Below are positions 17,569 through 27,771 of a DNA stretch of 64,000 nt, piece by piece. How positions within the stretch are numbered: the first letter of the stretch is position 1; every line of letters starts with the position of its first letter. Source of the stretch: an uncultured Caryophanales bacterium. GTDB taxonomy: Bacteria; Bacillota_I; Bacilli_A; RFN20; CAG-288. Under the pieces are notes generated by a model, which made no database searches, had not been told where the DNA came from, and worked only from the letters and a program-made list of their open reading frames with translations. Position numbers and translations under genes: made by a program. The stretch is from contig CASEGJ010000003.1 of the NCBI GenBank assembly GCA_949287425.1, positions 134,993 to 198,992 on the forward strand, in the 5' to 3' direction.

Positions 17569-18753
17569 ATGGCAAAACAAAAATTCGATAGAAGTAAAGT
17601 CCACGTTAACATTGGTACTATCGGTCACGTTGACCATGGTAAGACCACTTTAACCGCGGCCATCACTAGAGCCTTAGCCCAAACTGGCGGTGCTGTAGAG
17701 ATGAAATATGATCAAATTGATGCTGCCCCTGAAGAAAAAGCTAGAGGTATCACAATCAATACTGCTCATATTGAATATTCAACTGAAAAGAGACACTATG
17801 CTCACGTCGACTGCCCAGGACACGCTGACTATGTTAAGAACATGATTACCGGTGCTGCCCAAATGGATGGTGCTATCTTAGTCGTCGCTGCTACTGATGG
17901 TGTTATGCCTCAAACTAGAGAACACGTCTTACTTGCTAGACAAGTCGGTGTTCCTTACATCGTTGTTTGGATCAACAAAACCGATATGGTCGATGATCCT
18001 GAAATCATTGAATTAGTCGAAATGGATGTTAGAGACTTACTTAACAAATACGGCTATCCTGGTGATGAAACTCCTATCATCTGTGGTTCCGCTAAGAAAG
18101 CTCTCGATGGCGATCCTACTGAATTAGCCAACGTCTTAAAATTAATGGCTGCTTGTGATAGCTATATCCCTGATCCTGTTAGAGATGATAAGAAACCTTT
18201 CTTATTAGCTGTTGAAGACGTCTTAACCATTACCGGTCGTGGTACCGTTGTTACTGGTAGAGTTGAAAGAGGTACTTGTAAAGTTAACGATACCGTTGAA
18301 ATCGTTGGTATCCGTCCTACTAAATCAGCTGTTGTTACTGGTCTTGAAATGTTCAGAAAGACTCTTGACTATGCTGAAGCTGGCGATAATGTCGGTGTCT
18401 TATTAAGAGGTATCGATAGAGACGAAGTCGTTAGAGGCCAAGTCTTAGTTGCTCCTGGTAGTGTTACTCCTCATACTTCCTTTGAAGCTAAGGTTTATAT
18501 CTTAACTAAGGAAGAAGGTGGTAGACATACTGGCTTTGTTAACAACTACAGACCTCAATTCTACTTCAGAACTACTGATATTACCGGTGTCATTCACTTA
18601 ACTGGTGATACTAAAATGGTCATGCCTGGTGATAACGTCGATTTAGAAATCGAATTAATTCACCCTGTCGCTATTGAAGAAGGTACCAAGTTCTCCATCC
18701 GTGAAGGTGGTCATACTGTTGGTGCTGGTACTGTTACTAAGATCATCAAGTAA
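17569..18753 (+). CDS. tuf: Elongation factor Tu
   Basis: GTPase that delivers aminoacyl-tRNA to the ribosome. The start [20 protein letters not shown] holds G1, followed by [20 protein letters not shown] (G3 region) and NKTDMVDD (G4). Its 394 residues are standard. An ideal ribosome-binding site (tggagg) precedes the ATG, and the gene is strongly codon-optimised (C-ending codons such as GTC and GAC). It ends at a strong terminator and is probably one of the most expressed genes in the window. Confidence 0.98.
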   Translation: MAKQKFDRSKVHVNIGTIGHVDHGKTTLTAAITRALAQTGGAVEMKYDQIDAAPEEKARGITINTAHIEYSTEKRHYAHVDCPGHADYVKNMITGAAQMDGAILVVAATDGVMPQTREHVLLARQVGVPYIVVWINKTDMVDDPEIIELVEMDVRDLLNKYGYPGDETPIICGSAKKALDGDPTELANVLKLMAACDSYIPDPVRDDKKPFLLAVEDVLTITGRGTVVTGRVERGTCKVNDTVEIVGIRPTKSAVVTGLEMFRKTLDYAEAGDNVGVLLRGIDRDEVVRGQVLVAPGSVTPHTSFEAKVYILTKEEGGRHTGFVNNYRPQFYFRTTDITGVIHLTGDTKMVMPGDNVDLEIELIHPVAIEEGTKFSIREGGHTVGAGTVTKIIK

Positions 18754-18775
18754 TTGTACTTTCTTAAAACTAATT

Positions 18776-18807
18776 AAAGCTGCTAGACTTAAGTTTAGTA
18801 GCTTTTT
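18776..18807 (+). terminator. Terminator after tuf
   Basis: AAAGCTGCTA (18776-18785) pairs with TAGTAGCTTT (18796-18805), with one G-U, and is followed by T6 in total. Confidence 0.85.
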
Positions 18808-18852
18808 TGCTATTTTTAAATGAATATAAAAAGATAATTCTATTATCTAATT

Positions 18853-18878
18853 AAAAAATGCAACATTAATATGTTGCA
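18853..18878 (-). terminator. Terminator of the 89-residue membrane protein
   Basis: A perfect hairpin, TGCAACAT TAAT ATGTTGCA (18859-18878), is followed on the minus strand by T6 (18853-18858). It could also act as a back-up for tuf on the plus strand. Confidence 0.75.
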
Positions 18879-18912
18879 CTTATTTTTAATTTAACTTTAT
18901 ATTGATTTTAAT

Positions 18913-19182
18913 TTAGATAAGAAGATAGATAGTTAAAGTGTATTGGATAGCTGCAAAGACAAAGGTTAAAAAGGTAAAAATGATAAATAATTTTCTTCTA
19001 GATCTATTATGGCGTCTAAGAGCATATATTTCTTCGTTTGTATCTGAATTTGACGGCTCAGATGAAACAAAATAACGTAAATTATCATACCATCCCTTCA
19101 TTAAGAATATAAATGATAGAATTATTAATATACAAAAAAATATAACTATTAATGAATTAGGGAAATTAACAAAATATTTCAT
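18913..19182 (-). CDS. Small two-helix membrane protein, 89 residues
   Basis: Hydrophobic segments at about residues 8-28 and 66-88 flank a polar loop containing an Arg/Lys patch (RRHNRSRRK), so both ends probably face the same side. No family is recognised. The ribosome-binding site is weak (aaagttggATG), but the gene has its own terminator and a 240-base upstream region, which argues that it is real. Function unknown. Confidence 0.5.
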   Translation of the reverse strand: MKYFVNFPNSLIVIFFCILIILSFIFLMKGWYDNLRYFVSSEPSNSDTNEEIYALRRHNRSRRKLFIIFTFLTFVFAAIQYTLTIYLLI

Positions 19183-19372
19183 CCAACTTTCAATAAATTT
19201 TTCTGAAGAGGTTATATTATCAGTTAGATTTTTCTAGTAAAAACAAATAACAAATTTGTGACTACTTAATTTGAAATTATTATGTTTCTGCGTCTTAATT
19301 TTATTTTTTATACAGCTTTTTTGTAAGTGTGGTTCTAGATATAACTAATAGATATCTTAATTAGTCTTTCAA

Positions 19373-19401
19373 TTAAAAAAGAAAGTTAAATAGTTTATAA
19401 T
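19373..19401 (+). promoter_or_regulatory. Promoter for the aldo/keto reductase-hom pair
   Basis: TTAAAA (19373-19378), 17-base spacer, TATAAT (19396-19401), with aaggag and the ATG following at 19422. Confidence 0.65.
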
Positions 19402-19421
19402 ATCTATAAGGAGTTGACGAT

Positions 19422-20279
19422 ATGGAAGAAATTTATTACACCCTAAAAGATGGTAGTTTAATGCCAAGAATTGGAATAGGCAGTTGGCATATAGGTGAAA
19501 ATGTCAAATTTTATGAACAAGAAAAAGAAGCTTTGAAAACCGCTTTAGATTTAGGTGTTAGATTAATTGATACGGCAGAATATTATTCTGATGGGAAGGC
19601 TGAAAGTTTAATTGGTAATGTTATTAAAGATTACAATCGTTCAGATTTATTTATCGTTTCTAAAGTTTTGCCTCAAAACGCTGGATATGAAAACTTTTTT
19701 AAATCTTTAGAATCTAGTTTAAATAGGCTTTCTACTTCTTATCTAGATTTATATTTGTTGCACTGGAAGGGAAGTATACCTTTACATGAGACAATTAGAT
19801 GTTTTAAAAAAGCTCAAGATATGGGTTTAATTAGAAATTGGGGCGTTTCTAATTTTGATACTAGCGATATGGAAAAATTATATAAAATTGATGGAGGGAA
19901 ACAATGTAGTGTCAATCAATGTTTGTATAATTTAGCTTCTAGAGGTATTGAATATGATTTGTTACCTAATTTAATTCAAAACCATATTGGCTTTATGGCT
20001 TATTGTCCTTTAGGTGATGGTGGTAAATTAACAGAAAAGTTAATTAATGATGAAATCGTTTGTTCGATTGCTAAAAAATATAATATCTCGCCATATTCTG
20101 TTTTATTATCGTTTACTTTGAGAAATCCTAATGTCATTTCAATTTTTAAATCTAGTTCTAAACAGCACATGATTGAAAATTTGAAAGGATTACAAATAAA
20201 TATTTCAGAAGAAGATTTTAAGCTTTTAGATGAAAGATATCCTTCTCCTAAGAAAAGAACATATTTGGATGTGAAATAG
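19422..20279 (+). CDS. Aldo/keto reductase
   Basis: NAD(P)H-dependent reductase with a TIM-barrel fold. The catalytic tetrad is visible: Asp50 and Tyr55 (LIDTAEYYSDG), Lys81 (VSKVLP) and His114 (LYLLHWKG). The cofactor-binding end is recognisable near the C-terminus (FKSSSKQHMIENLKGLQI). At 285 residues it is typical for prokaryotic family members of broad specificity. It is followed by hom after two bases, so the two are one operon; whether the reductase acts on an aspartate-pathway aldehyde is speculation. Strong aaggag ribosome-binding site. Confidence 0.9.
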   Translation: MEEIYYTLKDGSLMPRIGIGSWHIGENVKFYEQEKEALKTALDLGVRLIDTAEYYSDGKAESLIGNVIKDYNRSDLFIVSKVLPQNAGYENFFKSLESSLNRLSTSYLDLYLLHWKGSIPLHETIRCFKKAQDMGLIRNWGVSNFDTSDMEKLYKIDGGKQCSVNQCLYNLASRGIEYDLLPNLIQNHIGFMAYCPLGDGGKLTEKLINDEIVCSIAKKYNISPYSVLLSFTLRNPNVISIFKSSSKQHMIENLKGLQINISEEDFKLLDERYPSPKKRTYLDVK

Positions 20280-20281
20280 TT

Positions 20282-21379
20282 ATGTATAAGATATATAATA
20301 TTGGAATTTTAGGCTATGGTCATATTGGAAGAGGCGTTAATAAAATTATTAACGAGCTTTCTTTACGCCAACCTTTACAAGTAAAAAAGATATTTGATAT
20401 TCCTTCTAAAAGTAAGGAAATAGGCGAGAAATTCGTTTCTTCTATCGATGATATTATCGATGATAACAGCATAGATATTGTCGTCGAAGCTTTAGGGGGA
20501 GATACTTTTCCTTTTGAATGTATCAAGCAAGCTTTAAAAGCTAAAAAGCATGTTGTTACTTCTAATAAAGAAGTCGTCGCTCACCATTTAAAAGAACTTT
20601 TAACTTTAGCTCATGAAAATGGAGTTTATTTTCAATTTGAGGCTAGTGTATGTTCTGGTATACCTTTACTTAGACCTTTAATTGAATTGACTAAAGTTGA
20701 TGAGATTTTAGCTTGTCAAGGAATTTTATCTTCTACTACTAACTTTATTTTAACTAGGATGCAAGATGATAAAATCTCTTTAAAAGAATCGATTAAGCTT
20801 GCTCAAAGTTACAATATCACTGAAAAAGATTACCAAAGAGATATGCTAGGAGAAGATATGGTTGATAAAATATCTATTATTTCTAGCTTAGCTTATTTAA
20901 CTCCTATTAATCCTGATGATGTTTATCGTCACGGTATTGAAACTATTAGCGATGAAATAATTCAAGATATAAATTCGCGTGGATTGTATCTTAAATTTAT
21001 CGCTATATCTAAAAAAGTGAACGATAAGATTGAAATCGGTGTTGCGCCTGTTTTAGTTCCTAGTAGCCATCATTTAGTTTCTATTAAAGATATTTATAAT
21101 GAAGTGAGAATGGATTTAAAAAATTCAGATAGAATTCATTTTTCTGGTATGGGTGGAGGTGAATTACCAGCTAGTAGCGCAATCGCCAGCGATATAGTTA
21201 GAATTATTGAAAATTCAGCTTATATTAACAATGTTGATTTACATCATTATGAACTTATACCATTTGAAGTTAACGATTCTTCCTATTATATATTTGATGA
21301 AGGTAAAGGAAAGATAGTTAAATCTAAACAAGATGTTTTAAAAATTAAGCCTTATTTTTATTCTAGAATTCTTAATTAA
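20282..21379 (+). CDS. hom: Homoserine dehydrogenase
   Basis: NAD(P)-dependent reduction of aspartate semialdehyde to homoserine, the branch point to threonine and methionine. The N-terminal Rossmann motif GILGYGHIGRGV and the catalytic-domain segments SNKEVVAHH, EASVCSGIPLLRPL and STTNFILTRM are present. At 365 residues it lacks the C-terminal ACT domain of longer enzymes, so feedback control by threonine through ACT is not expected. The usual GYAExDP motif is altered to YNITEKDYQRDMLGEDMVDK but keeps acidic residues. No other threonine or methionine pathway genes are nearby. A terminator follows. Confidence 0.88.
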   Translation: MYKIYNIGILGYGHIGRGVNKIINELSLRQPLQVKKIFDIPSKSKEIGEKFVSSIDDIIDDNSIDIVVEALGGDTFPFECIKQALKAKKHVVTSNKEVVAHHLKELLTLAHENGVYFQFEASVCSGIPLLRPLIELTKVDEILACQGILSSTTNFILTRMQDDKISLKESIKLAQSYNITEKDYQRDMLGEDMVDKISIISSLAYLTPINPDDVYRHGIETISDEIIQDINSRGLYLKFIAISKKVNDKIEIGVAPVLVPSSHHLVSIKDIYNEVRMDLKNSDRIHFSGMGGGELPASSAIASDIVRIIENSAYINNVDLHHYELIPFEVNDSSYYIFDEGKGKIVKSKQDVLKIKPYFYSRILN

Positions 21380-21391
21380 ATCCAAAAAAGC

Positions 21392-21441
21392 AATCCCTAA
21401 TATAATTTAATATATGCAATCAATTTATATAGGGATTTTTT
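21392..21441 (+). terminator. Terminator after hom
   Basis: AATCCCTA (21392-21399) pairs with TAGGGATT ending near 21438, extended by AT pairs and followed by T6. Confidence 0.8.
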
Positions 21442-21529
21442 AATGCGAACATATTAAAAATATGGTTAAATCTTGAATAATTTTTAAATTAAAAAAGAAT
21501 TAATAAATATAAATGTAAGCCCTTGCATT

Positions 21530-21557
21530 TAACTGGGAGGGTGGTATATTTAATGCT
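21530..21557 (+). promoter_or_regulatory. Promoter for the collagen-like lipoprotein
   Basis: TTGCAT, 16-base spacer, TATATT, ending about 20 bases before the ATG at 21571. An upstream in-frame ATG at 21523 falls in or before the -35 element, which helps rule it out as the start. Confidence 0.55.
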
Positions 21558-21570
21558 AGGAGGCTATTTT

Positions 21571-24390
21571 ATGAAGAAACTAAAAGTTCTTTCAACAAGT
21601 TTAACAAGTGTTCTATGCTTACTAGCATTAGCGTCTTGTCAACCAGCTTCTGGACCAGCTGGAGAAGTAGGTCCACAAGGTCCAACAGGTGAAACTGGAC
21701 CACAAGGTGAAAAAGGGGAATCAGCTTATGAGCTGTATATTAAAAATCACCCTGAATACACTGGAACTGAAGAAGAGTGGTTAGAAGATTTAGCTAATGG
21801 CAATCTAGTTGTCGATGATGTAAAAGAAGAACCAGAAGGGCAATTCCCAGTTACTTTAAGTGAAGATGGTGGATATTTTGTCTATGGTTTTGAAGGCTTT
21901 GAAAAAACTGTTCAAATTAGTGAAAGAGCAATTTTTGTCGATGGAAGCTTATTAGATAGTGAAATTGAAGGAATGCCAAATGTTTACAATGACTTTAATG
22001 AAGCTATTTATGCAGCAAGTGATGGAATTGAAGAAGATCCAACTACAATTTATTTAGCACCGTGGGTTTATTGGACACACGATCCTAATTCTAAAGAGAC
22101 GAAAGATCCTTTTGGAATTACTGTCGATATTGATAATCTCCATCTAGTTGGTTTAACTAACGATCCTGAAAATGTAGTTATCGCCGGTAACTATGGTCAT
22201 AATGAAGGTTATGATGGCGGTAACTGGACTATGTTTAATATTACTGGTGATGGTTTAACATTAGAAAACATCAGATTTGGTGGTTATTGTAATATCGATT
22301 TAGAATATCCTTTAAATCCAGATTTAAATGTTCCAAAAAGAACAGATAATATTACTCAATGTCAAATTGGTACTTATAATGGCGATAAATTATATGCTGA
22401 AAACTGCGATTTTATCTCTAGATTAAATATGATGCCATTTAATAATAGTCAAAGAGCTTTCTATGTAAATTGCCATTTTGAATCGACAGACGATTCTTTA
22501 AATGGTTCTTCTAAGGCTGTTTATTTAGGTTGTGATTTTGATTTCTACGCTTCTAAACCTTGGGGTGGATCTAGTGGGGTTACTTTATTAGATTGCGATA
22601 TGAATATCAAACATATGAATACTGTTCCTAATCAACCTATCAATCAATATTTATCAAAAGGTCAAGGTCCTTATACTTTAGTTGATTGCCGTTTCCATCA
22701 TGATTACGATGTTCCTGTTTATGTTGGATTTAACGATGTTTTAAGAGATAACTTTAGAAGTTATTATTCAAACGTCACTTTAAATGGTGAACAAATAACT
22801 ATGGATAATGGTGGCTTAGATCCTCAAGCTGGTGTTGATATTACTGGTACAGGTACTTTAAAAGCTTATAAACTTTATAAAGAAAATGGAGAAGTTATAT
22901 ATAACGTTTATAACTTACTTAGAGGAACTGATGAATGGGATCCATTAAAGCAAAAAGATGAGGTTACAGCTTTAAATGGTCAAGATAGAGCGACTAAGAT
23001 TTCAGCTTATGTTAATACTAGCGGTAAACCTACTTCTGCTTCTATTGAAAAAGGTCAAGAAGGTGTAACTTTAGCTTTTGATATCACTGGTCCTCAAAAT
23101 AGCGATTATAGTAATGTTAAAGCTACTTGGAGTGTTTATGATGATAAAAATTTAACTGCTGAAGAAAAGAAAGCTGTTAAATTAACTCCTTCTGAAGATG
23201 GTAAAACATGCTTAGTTGAATCAGTTAGTGAACTTCACAAGATTGTCGATTTAGTTGTTGAAGTTAAAACTAACACTGGTTTAGTCGGCGCTGTTAGCTT
23301 AGAAGTTAAACCAGAAATTCAACCTGCTCCTGAATTTAGCAAGCAACCTAGTATTGTTTTAAATAACGATGGAACTGCTAAATTAGATTATGAACTTAAT
23401 TTAGATGGATATGAAGATGCTTCATCTATTAAATGGTATGTTGTTGATGATGCAAGTGGAACAAATAAGATTTGTGTTCAAGATGACCATGGTATTACTA
23501 TTGGAAAGACACTTAAATTAACTAAAGCTTATGTTGGCAAATATTTAATTTCTGAAATTACACCTAAACACAATCTTTCAGTAAGTGGAGATGTTAAACA
23601 AGTTGTTTCTACTAGTGTAGTTGCTGATACTGGTATTGTTACTTCTAATGAATTAGATGTCGATATCGATTTATTCCCAACTCAAGCTCAAACCGAAATC
23701 ATACCTGGATTCTTCACATTAGATGGTTATAAACCATACGATACAACTTTACCTACAAGTGAAGATCCTTCTAATGGTTATTGGAATTCAAATAAGGCCG
23801 TTAACAGCGATGATTTATGGGCTTATGGAACTGGTAATAAAAATGGTTTCTTAGATTATACTGGTTTATATCAAAAAGATTATGGCGCTAGAATGTTATA
23901 TACTCCTTTAAATGGAACTTATAACGATATGGATGTTACAGTTACATTAGCTCCAGGTAAAACTGCCGGACAAGGTTTTGGTTCAGATCGTAATTATATG
24001 GATATCATGCTTAAATACGATACAACTACTTTAACTGGATATGGTGTTAGAATTCACCGTGTTTCTGGAAATAGCTGCGCTGTTACATTAATGAAATACG
24101 AAAATGGCGTTAGTACTATCTTAACTGGATTAAAAGACCATGTAACTTCTGCATATTTAACTGAATGTACAGTTAGAGTTTGGACTGAAACAGTCGATAG
24201 TAAAACTACATTACACGCCACTTTAAATACTACTGCACCAGAGCCATCTAACAATCAATATGAACATTCTGTAGATGTATCTTGCGATATTACTACTAAT
24301 ACATTTGGTGGATTTGGTATTCAACATGCTTCTTCTGCTGGTGATAATGCGACTTATATTCTCAGTATAAATTCTAAATGGGGAAATTAA
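21571..24390 (+). CDS. Collagen-like lipoprotein with right-handed beta-helix (pectinesterase-like) domain
   Basis: Surface lipoprotein of 939 residues. I chose the ATG at 21571 because it follows taggagg and starts a proper signal peptide; an upstream in-frame ATG at 21523 lacks both. The lipobox LASC gives Cys23. Residues 28-51 are eight collagen-type Gly-X-Y triplets (GPA GEV GPQ GPT GET GPQ GEK GES), followed by AYELYIKNHPEYTGTEEEW, a segment that often trails such repeats in gut firmicute proteins. About residues 100-430 look like a pectinesterase/pectin-lyase-type beta-helix (IYLAPWVYW..., LTLENIRFGGY, YAENCDF, YVNCHFES, YLGCDF). The C-terminal 450 residues contain Ig-like and jelly-roll-like stretches. 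Carbohydrate-directed function is inference; no catalytic residues were verified. Confidence 0.85.
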   Translation: MKKLKVLSTSLTSVLCLLALASCQPASGPAGEVGPQGPTGETGPQGEKGESAYELYIKNHPEYTGTEEEWLEDLANGNLVVDDVKEEPEGQFPVTLSEDGGYFVYGFEGFEKTVQISERAIFVDGSLLDSEIEGMPNVYNDFNEAIYAASDGIEEDPTTIYLAPWVYWTHDPNSKETKDPFGITVDIDNLHLVGLTNDPENVVIAGNYGHNEGYDGGNWTMFNITGDGLTLENIRFGGYCNIDLEYPLNPDLNVPKRTDNITQCQIGTYNGDKLYAENCDFISRLNMMPFNNSQRAFYVNCHFESTDDSLNGSSKAVYLGCDFDFYASKPWGGSSGVTLLDCDMNIKHMNTVPNQPINQYLSKGQGPYTLVDCRFHHDYDVPVYVGFNDVLRDNFRSYYSNVTLNGEQITMDNGGLDPQAGVDITGTGTLKAYKLYKENGEVIYNVYNLLRGTDEWDPLKQKDEVTALNGQDRATKISAYVNTSGKPTSASIEKGQEGVTLAFDITGPQNSDYSNVKATWSVYDDKNLTAEEKKAVKLTPSEDGKTCLVESVSELHKIVDLVVEVKTNTGLVGAVSLEVKPEIQPAPEFSKQPSIVLNNDGTAKLDYELNLDGYEDASSIKWYVVDDASGTNKICVQDDHGITIGKTLKLTKAYVGKYLISEITPKHNLSVSGDVKQVVSTSVVADTGIVTSNELDVDIDLFPTQAQTEIIPGFFTLDGYKPYDTTLPTSEDPSNGYWNSNKAVNSDDLWAYGTGNKNGFLDYTGLYQKDYGARMLYTPLNGTYNDMDVTVTLAPGKTAGQGFGSDRNYMDIMLKYDTTTLTGYGVRIHRVSGNSCAVTLMKYENGVSTILTGLKDHVTSAYLTECTVRVWTETVDSKTTLHATLNTTAPEPSNNQYEHSVDVSCDITTNTFGGFGIQHASSAGDNATYILSINSKWGN

Positions 24391-24420
24391 TTAAGATAAA
24401 TTAGTTAATTAAATAAAATA

Positions 24421-24460
24421 AGGGGTATATTCTTAAGAAATTAAGTTTATACCTCTTTTA
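24421..24460 (+). terminator. Terminator after the collagen-like lipoprotein
   Basis: AGGGGTATA (24421-24429) pairs with TATACCTCT, with one G-U, around an inner CTTAA/TTAAG stem, and is followed by TTTT. Confidence 0.75.
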
Positions 24461-24482
24461 AAATGAAAAAATAAGAAAATTT

Positions 24483-24517
24483 AAAAAGGCTATTTAGAAA
24501 TTTCAAACTAAATAGCC
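24483..24517 (-). terminator. Terminator after eno
   Basis: GGCTATTTAG (24488-24497) and CTAAATAGCC (24508-24517) form a perfect 10-pair stem; on the minus strand it is followed by T5 (24483-24487). It lies 30 bases past the eno stop. Confidence 0.85.
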
Positions 24518-24547
24518 GATAAATTAATTAGATAATACTTAATTTAC

Positions 24548-25879
<1,332 letters not shown>

Positions 25880-25959
25880 TTATATATTAAATAAATTAAA
25901 TATATGTAAAATTTTTATATGCGAAAAATTTTTAAATAATAATTAAAAGAGAATAATAA

Positions 25960-26616
25960 TTAGATAATTTCAATAGAGAAAGCCTTTAATACACGTAGAT
26001 TTCCTTTAGTAATTAATGTTAAGAAAATCTTACCATTATATGTATAATTTGCGTTAGCATTCTTATTAGAAGTATTTGTATCAGTTAAATTAGAAATAAT
26101 GGTTTCAGATAAATTGTAATAATCATTATAGATGTTATATAAATTTGCTTCTTCCAAATTGATTAGATTATAACTATTAGAAAAAATATCCGAATATCCT
26201 CTTTTACCTAAATATGAATTATTAAAGTTAACTATTCCTGCAAAATCAGCAGTAAAATTAAGTCTTCCTTCAACTATATAATCATTTGGGGCATAATCTG
26301 TGATAGTATTGTCTCCAATATGAACATTATAAAGTCCATGGTTAGGATTAAGAGTTAAAAATTTAATTAGTCTATTATTTTCAAAGACGTATCTATTAGT
26401 CATATCATTTGAAATAAATATCTCGTATTTATTTACATTTATTTTATAGTAATTAGTATCTTTTAAGATATTTTCATAGGAATTATGGTCACTAAATTTA
26501 TATTCTAATCCTGGAGTTACAGTTTCAAGGTATTTTAATTCTTGATAGGAACTATTACATGAAGTTAATGGAAATAAAGTTAATAAAATCAGGCTAAATT
26601 TTAATATTTTTTTCAT
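25960..26616 (-). CDS. Family A lipoprotein, copy 1
   Basis: Lipoprotein of 218 residues, lipobox PLTSC (Cys20). The conserved core is EYKFSDHNSYENILKDTNY, then Y.IF.S.D, Y.FENNRLIKFLTLNP and an HIG motif. The same pattern runs through copy 2 (29382-29999) and, more distantly, both family C proteins, so all four are paralogs. It has no recognisable domain. Its ATG overlaps the upstream family B stop as ATGA, with ggagg upstream: last gene of the D-C1-B1-A1 operon. No terminator is obvious before eno. Confidence 0.8.
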   Translation of the reverse strand: MKKILKFSLILLTLFPLTSCNSSYQELKYLETVTPGLEYKFSDHNSYENILKDTNYYKINVNKYEIFISNDMTNRYVFENNRLIKFLTLNPNHGLYNVHIGDNTITDYAPNDYIVEGRLNFTADFAGIVNFNNSYLGKRGYSDIFSNSYNLINLEEANLYNIYNDYYNLSETIISNLTDTNTSNKNANANYTYNGKIFLTLITKGNLRVLKAFSIEII

Positions 26617-27212
26617 AGTTGGTCCTCCATAGAGAATTCGAAGTTAAACATCGTTTGAAACGGACTATCTTTTTGATAAGAATAGGCTAAAGTTAGTTTC
26701 TCATATTTAAAAACTCTATATGAATAAGTTATATTTTCATAAGTAAAATCGGTGTAATTAGTTAGGCTATTTGATTCTGTATAACCTCTATCAATTAATA
26801 AATTTGGTAGAGAAGAATATTTAGAAGCAATCAAAGGATTTTCATTAGATAAAATAGTATTAGCTCCGCAAAAGAAACCATAGATATTAGGGGTAGATGA
26901 GAAAGTTATATTTTCATTTTTAATTTGATTTGTCGTTTCTATTTTATAGACAATATCGTTAGAATTTACATATATTTTATGATTATAAGTATAATTTTCA
27001 CTATATATTGCATATCCATCAATGATATTAACAAAATCATATTGTAATTCTAAATATTTAGTATTAACTCTTTTTCCAACAATCATACCTAGATTATATA
27101 TGCCTTTAGAAAGATTGATAGCTTCATTAGTTAAGCTAGTTTCAATTTTGTTAGGTTGACAAGAAGTTAGACTTAATAAAGGTAAGCATAGTAAAATCAA
27201 TATTTTTTTCAT
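26613..27212 (-). CDS. Family B lipoprotein, copy 1
   Basis: Lipoprotein of 199 residues, lipobox SLTSC (Cys18). I place the start at 27212 because aaaggaggt lies seven bases upstream and the signal peptide begins there; a longer frame to 27248 lacks these. It is clearly paralogous to copy 2 (29996-30595), sharing IETSLTNEAINLSKGI, LGMIVGKRVNT and FTYENITYSYRVFKYEKLTL. Unlike families A and C it has no KDTNY motif. It ends in TGA inside an ATGA overlap with family A. Function unknown. Confidence 0.8.
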   Translation of the reverse strand: MKKILILLCLPLLSLTSCQPNKIETSLTNEAINLSKGIYNLGMIVGKRVNTKYLELQYDFVNIIDGYAIYSENYTYNHKIYVNSNDIVYKIETTNQIKNENITFSSTPNIYGFFCGANTILSNENPLIASKYSSLPNLLIDRGYTESNSLTNYTDFTYENITYSYRVFKYEKLTLAYSYQKDSPFQTMFNFEFSMEDQL

Positions 27213-27222
27213 ATTACCTCCT

Positions 27223-27771
27223 TTATTTATATTGGATAAAAAATCCATAAAGTATATCTACATCAAGAATTCCAAAGATTAATTTATTTTTATAAAAGTA
27301 ATTACACCAATAAGCGCCATTTGTGATTAGTGAATTTGATATAGGTAAAAATAAATCATCAATTGCTGGATCAGTAATTGAAAGATTTTCACTATAATTC
27401 TTCTTCTTTTTCGTATCGTTCATGTTGTTGTAAAATTGATCTTGATTAGCTCCGCCGATTTGATAATCTAAAATAGAAGATTTAGGATCGTAAGTTAAAA
27501 ATCTATATAACTGATTTTCACTAGTGAAATAATAGTAATTTAAGTCGTCTTTAGATCTAAATAACTTATAAGAAACATAATCTTCTAATTCATAATTAGT
27601 ATCTTTGGATATTTTATCAAAAGCTTCTTCATCTCCTATTTTATATTCTTGATTAGTTACATTATCTTGAATATAGTTAAACTCATCTTTATAGTCGATA
27701 ATATTGCAGGAAGTTAATAAAAATAAAGATGATAAAAACAAACATATAATTAATTTGATTTTATATTTCAT
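27223..27771 (-). CDS. Family C lipoprotein, copy 1
   Basis: Lipoprotein of 182 residues, lipobox LLTSC (Cys22). It carries the same core as family A: EYKIGDEEAFDKISKDTNYE, LFRSKDDL.YYYF, QLYRFLTYDPKS and QIG. A 106-base stretch covering the signal peptide end and N-terminus (27631-27736) is identical to copy 2 (31019-31124), while the C-terminal third differs. The ATG overlaps the TGA of the upstream secreted-protein gene. Function unknown. Confidence 0.8.
   Translation of the reverse strand: MKYKIKLIICLFLSSLFLLTSCNIIDYKDEFNYIQDNVTNQEYKIGDEEAFDKISKDTNYELEDYVSYKLFRSKDDLNYYYFTSENQLYRFLTYDPKSSILDYQIGGANQDQFYNNMNDTKKKKNYSENLSITDPAIDDLFLPISNSLITNGAYWCNYFYKNKLIFGILDVDILYGFFIQYK

Noticed and set aside
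18353-18470. Second tuf or recent transfer in the str operon because of different codon use
   Set aside because: The C-rich codons run through rpsL, rpsG, fusA and tuf alike and fit expression-driven codon choice.
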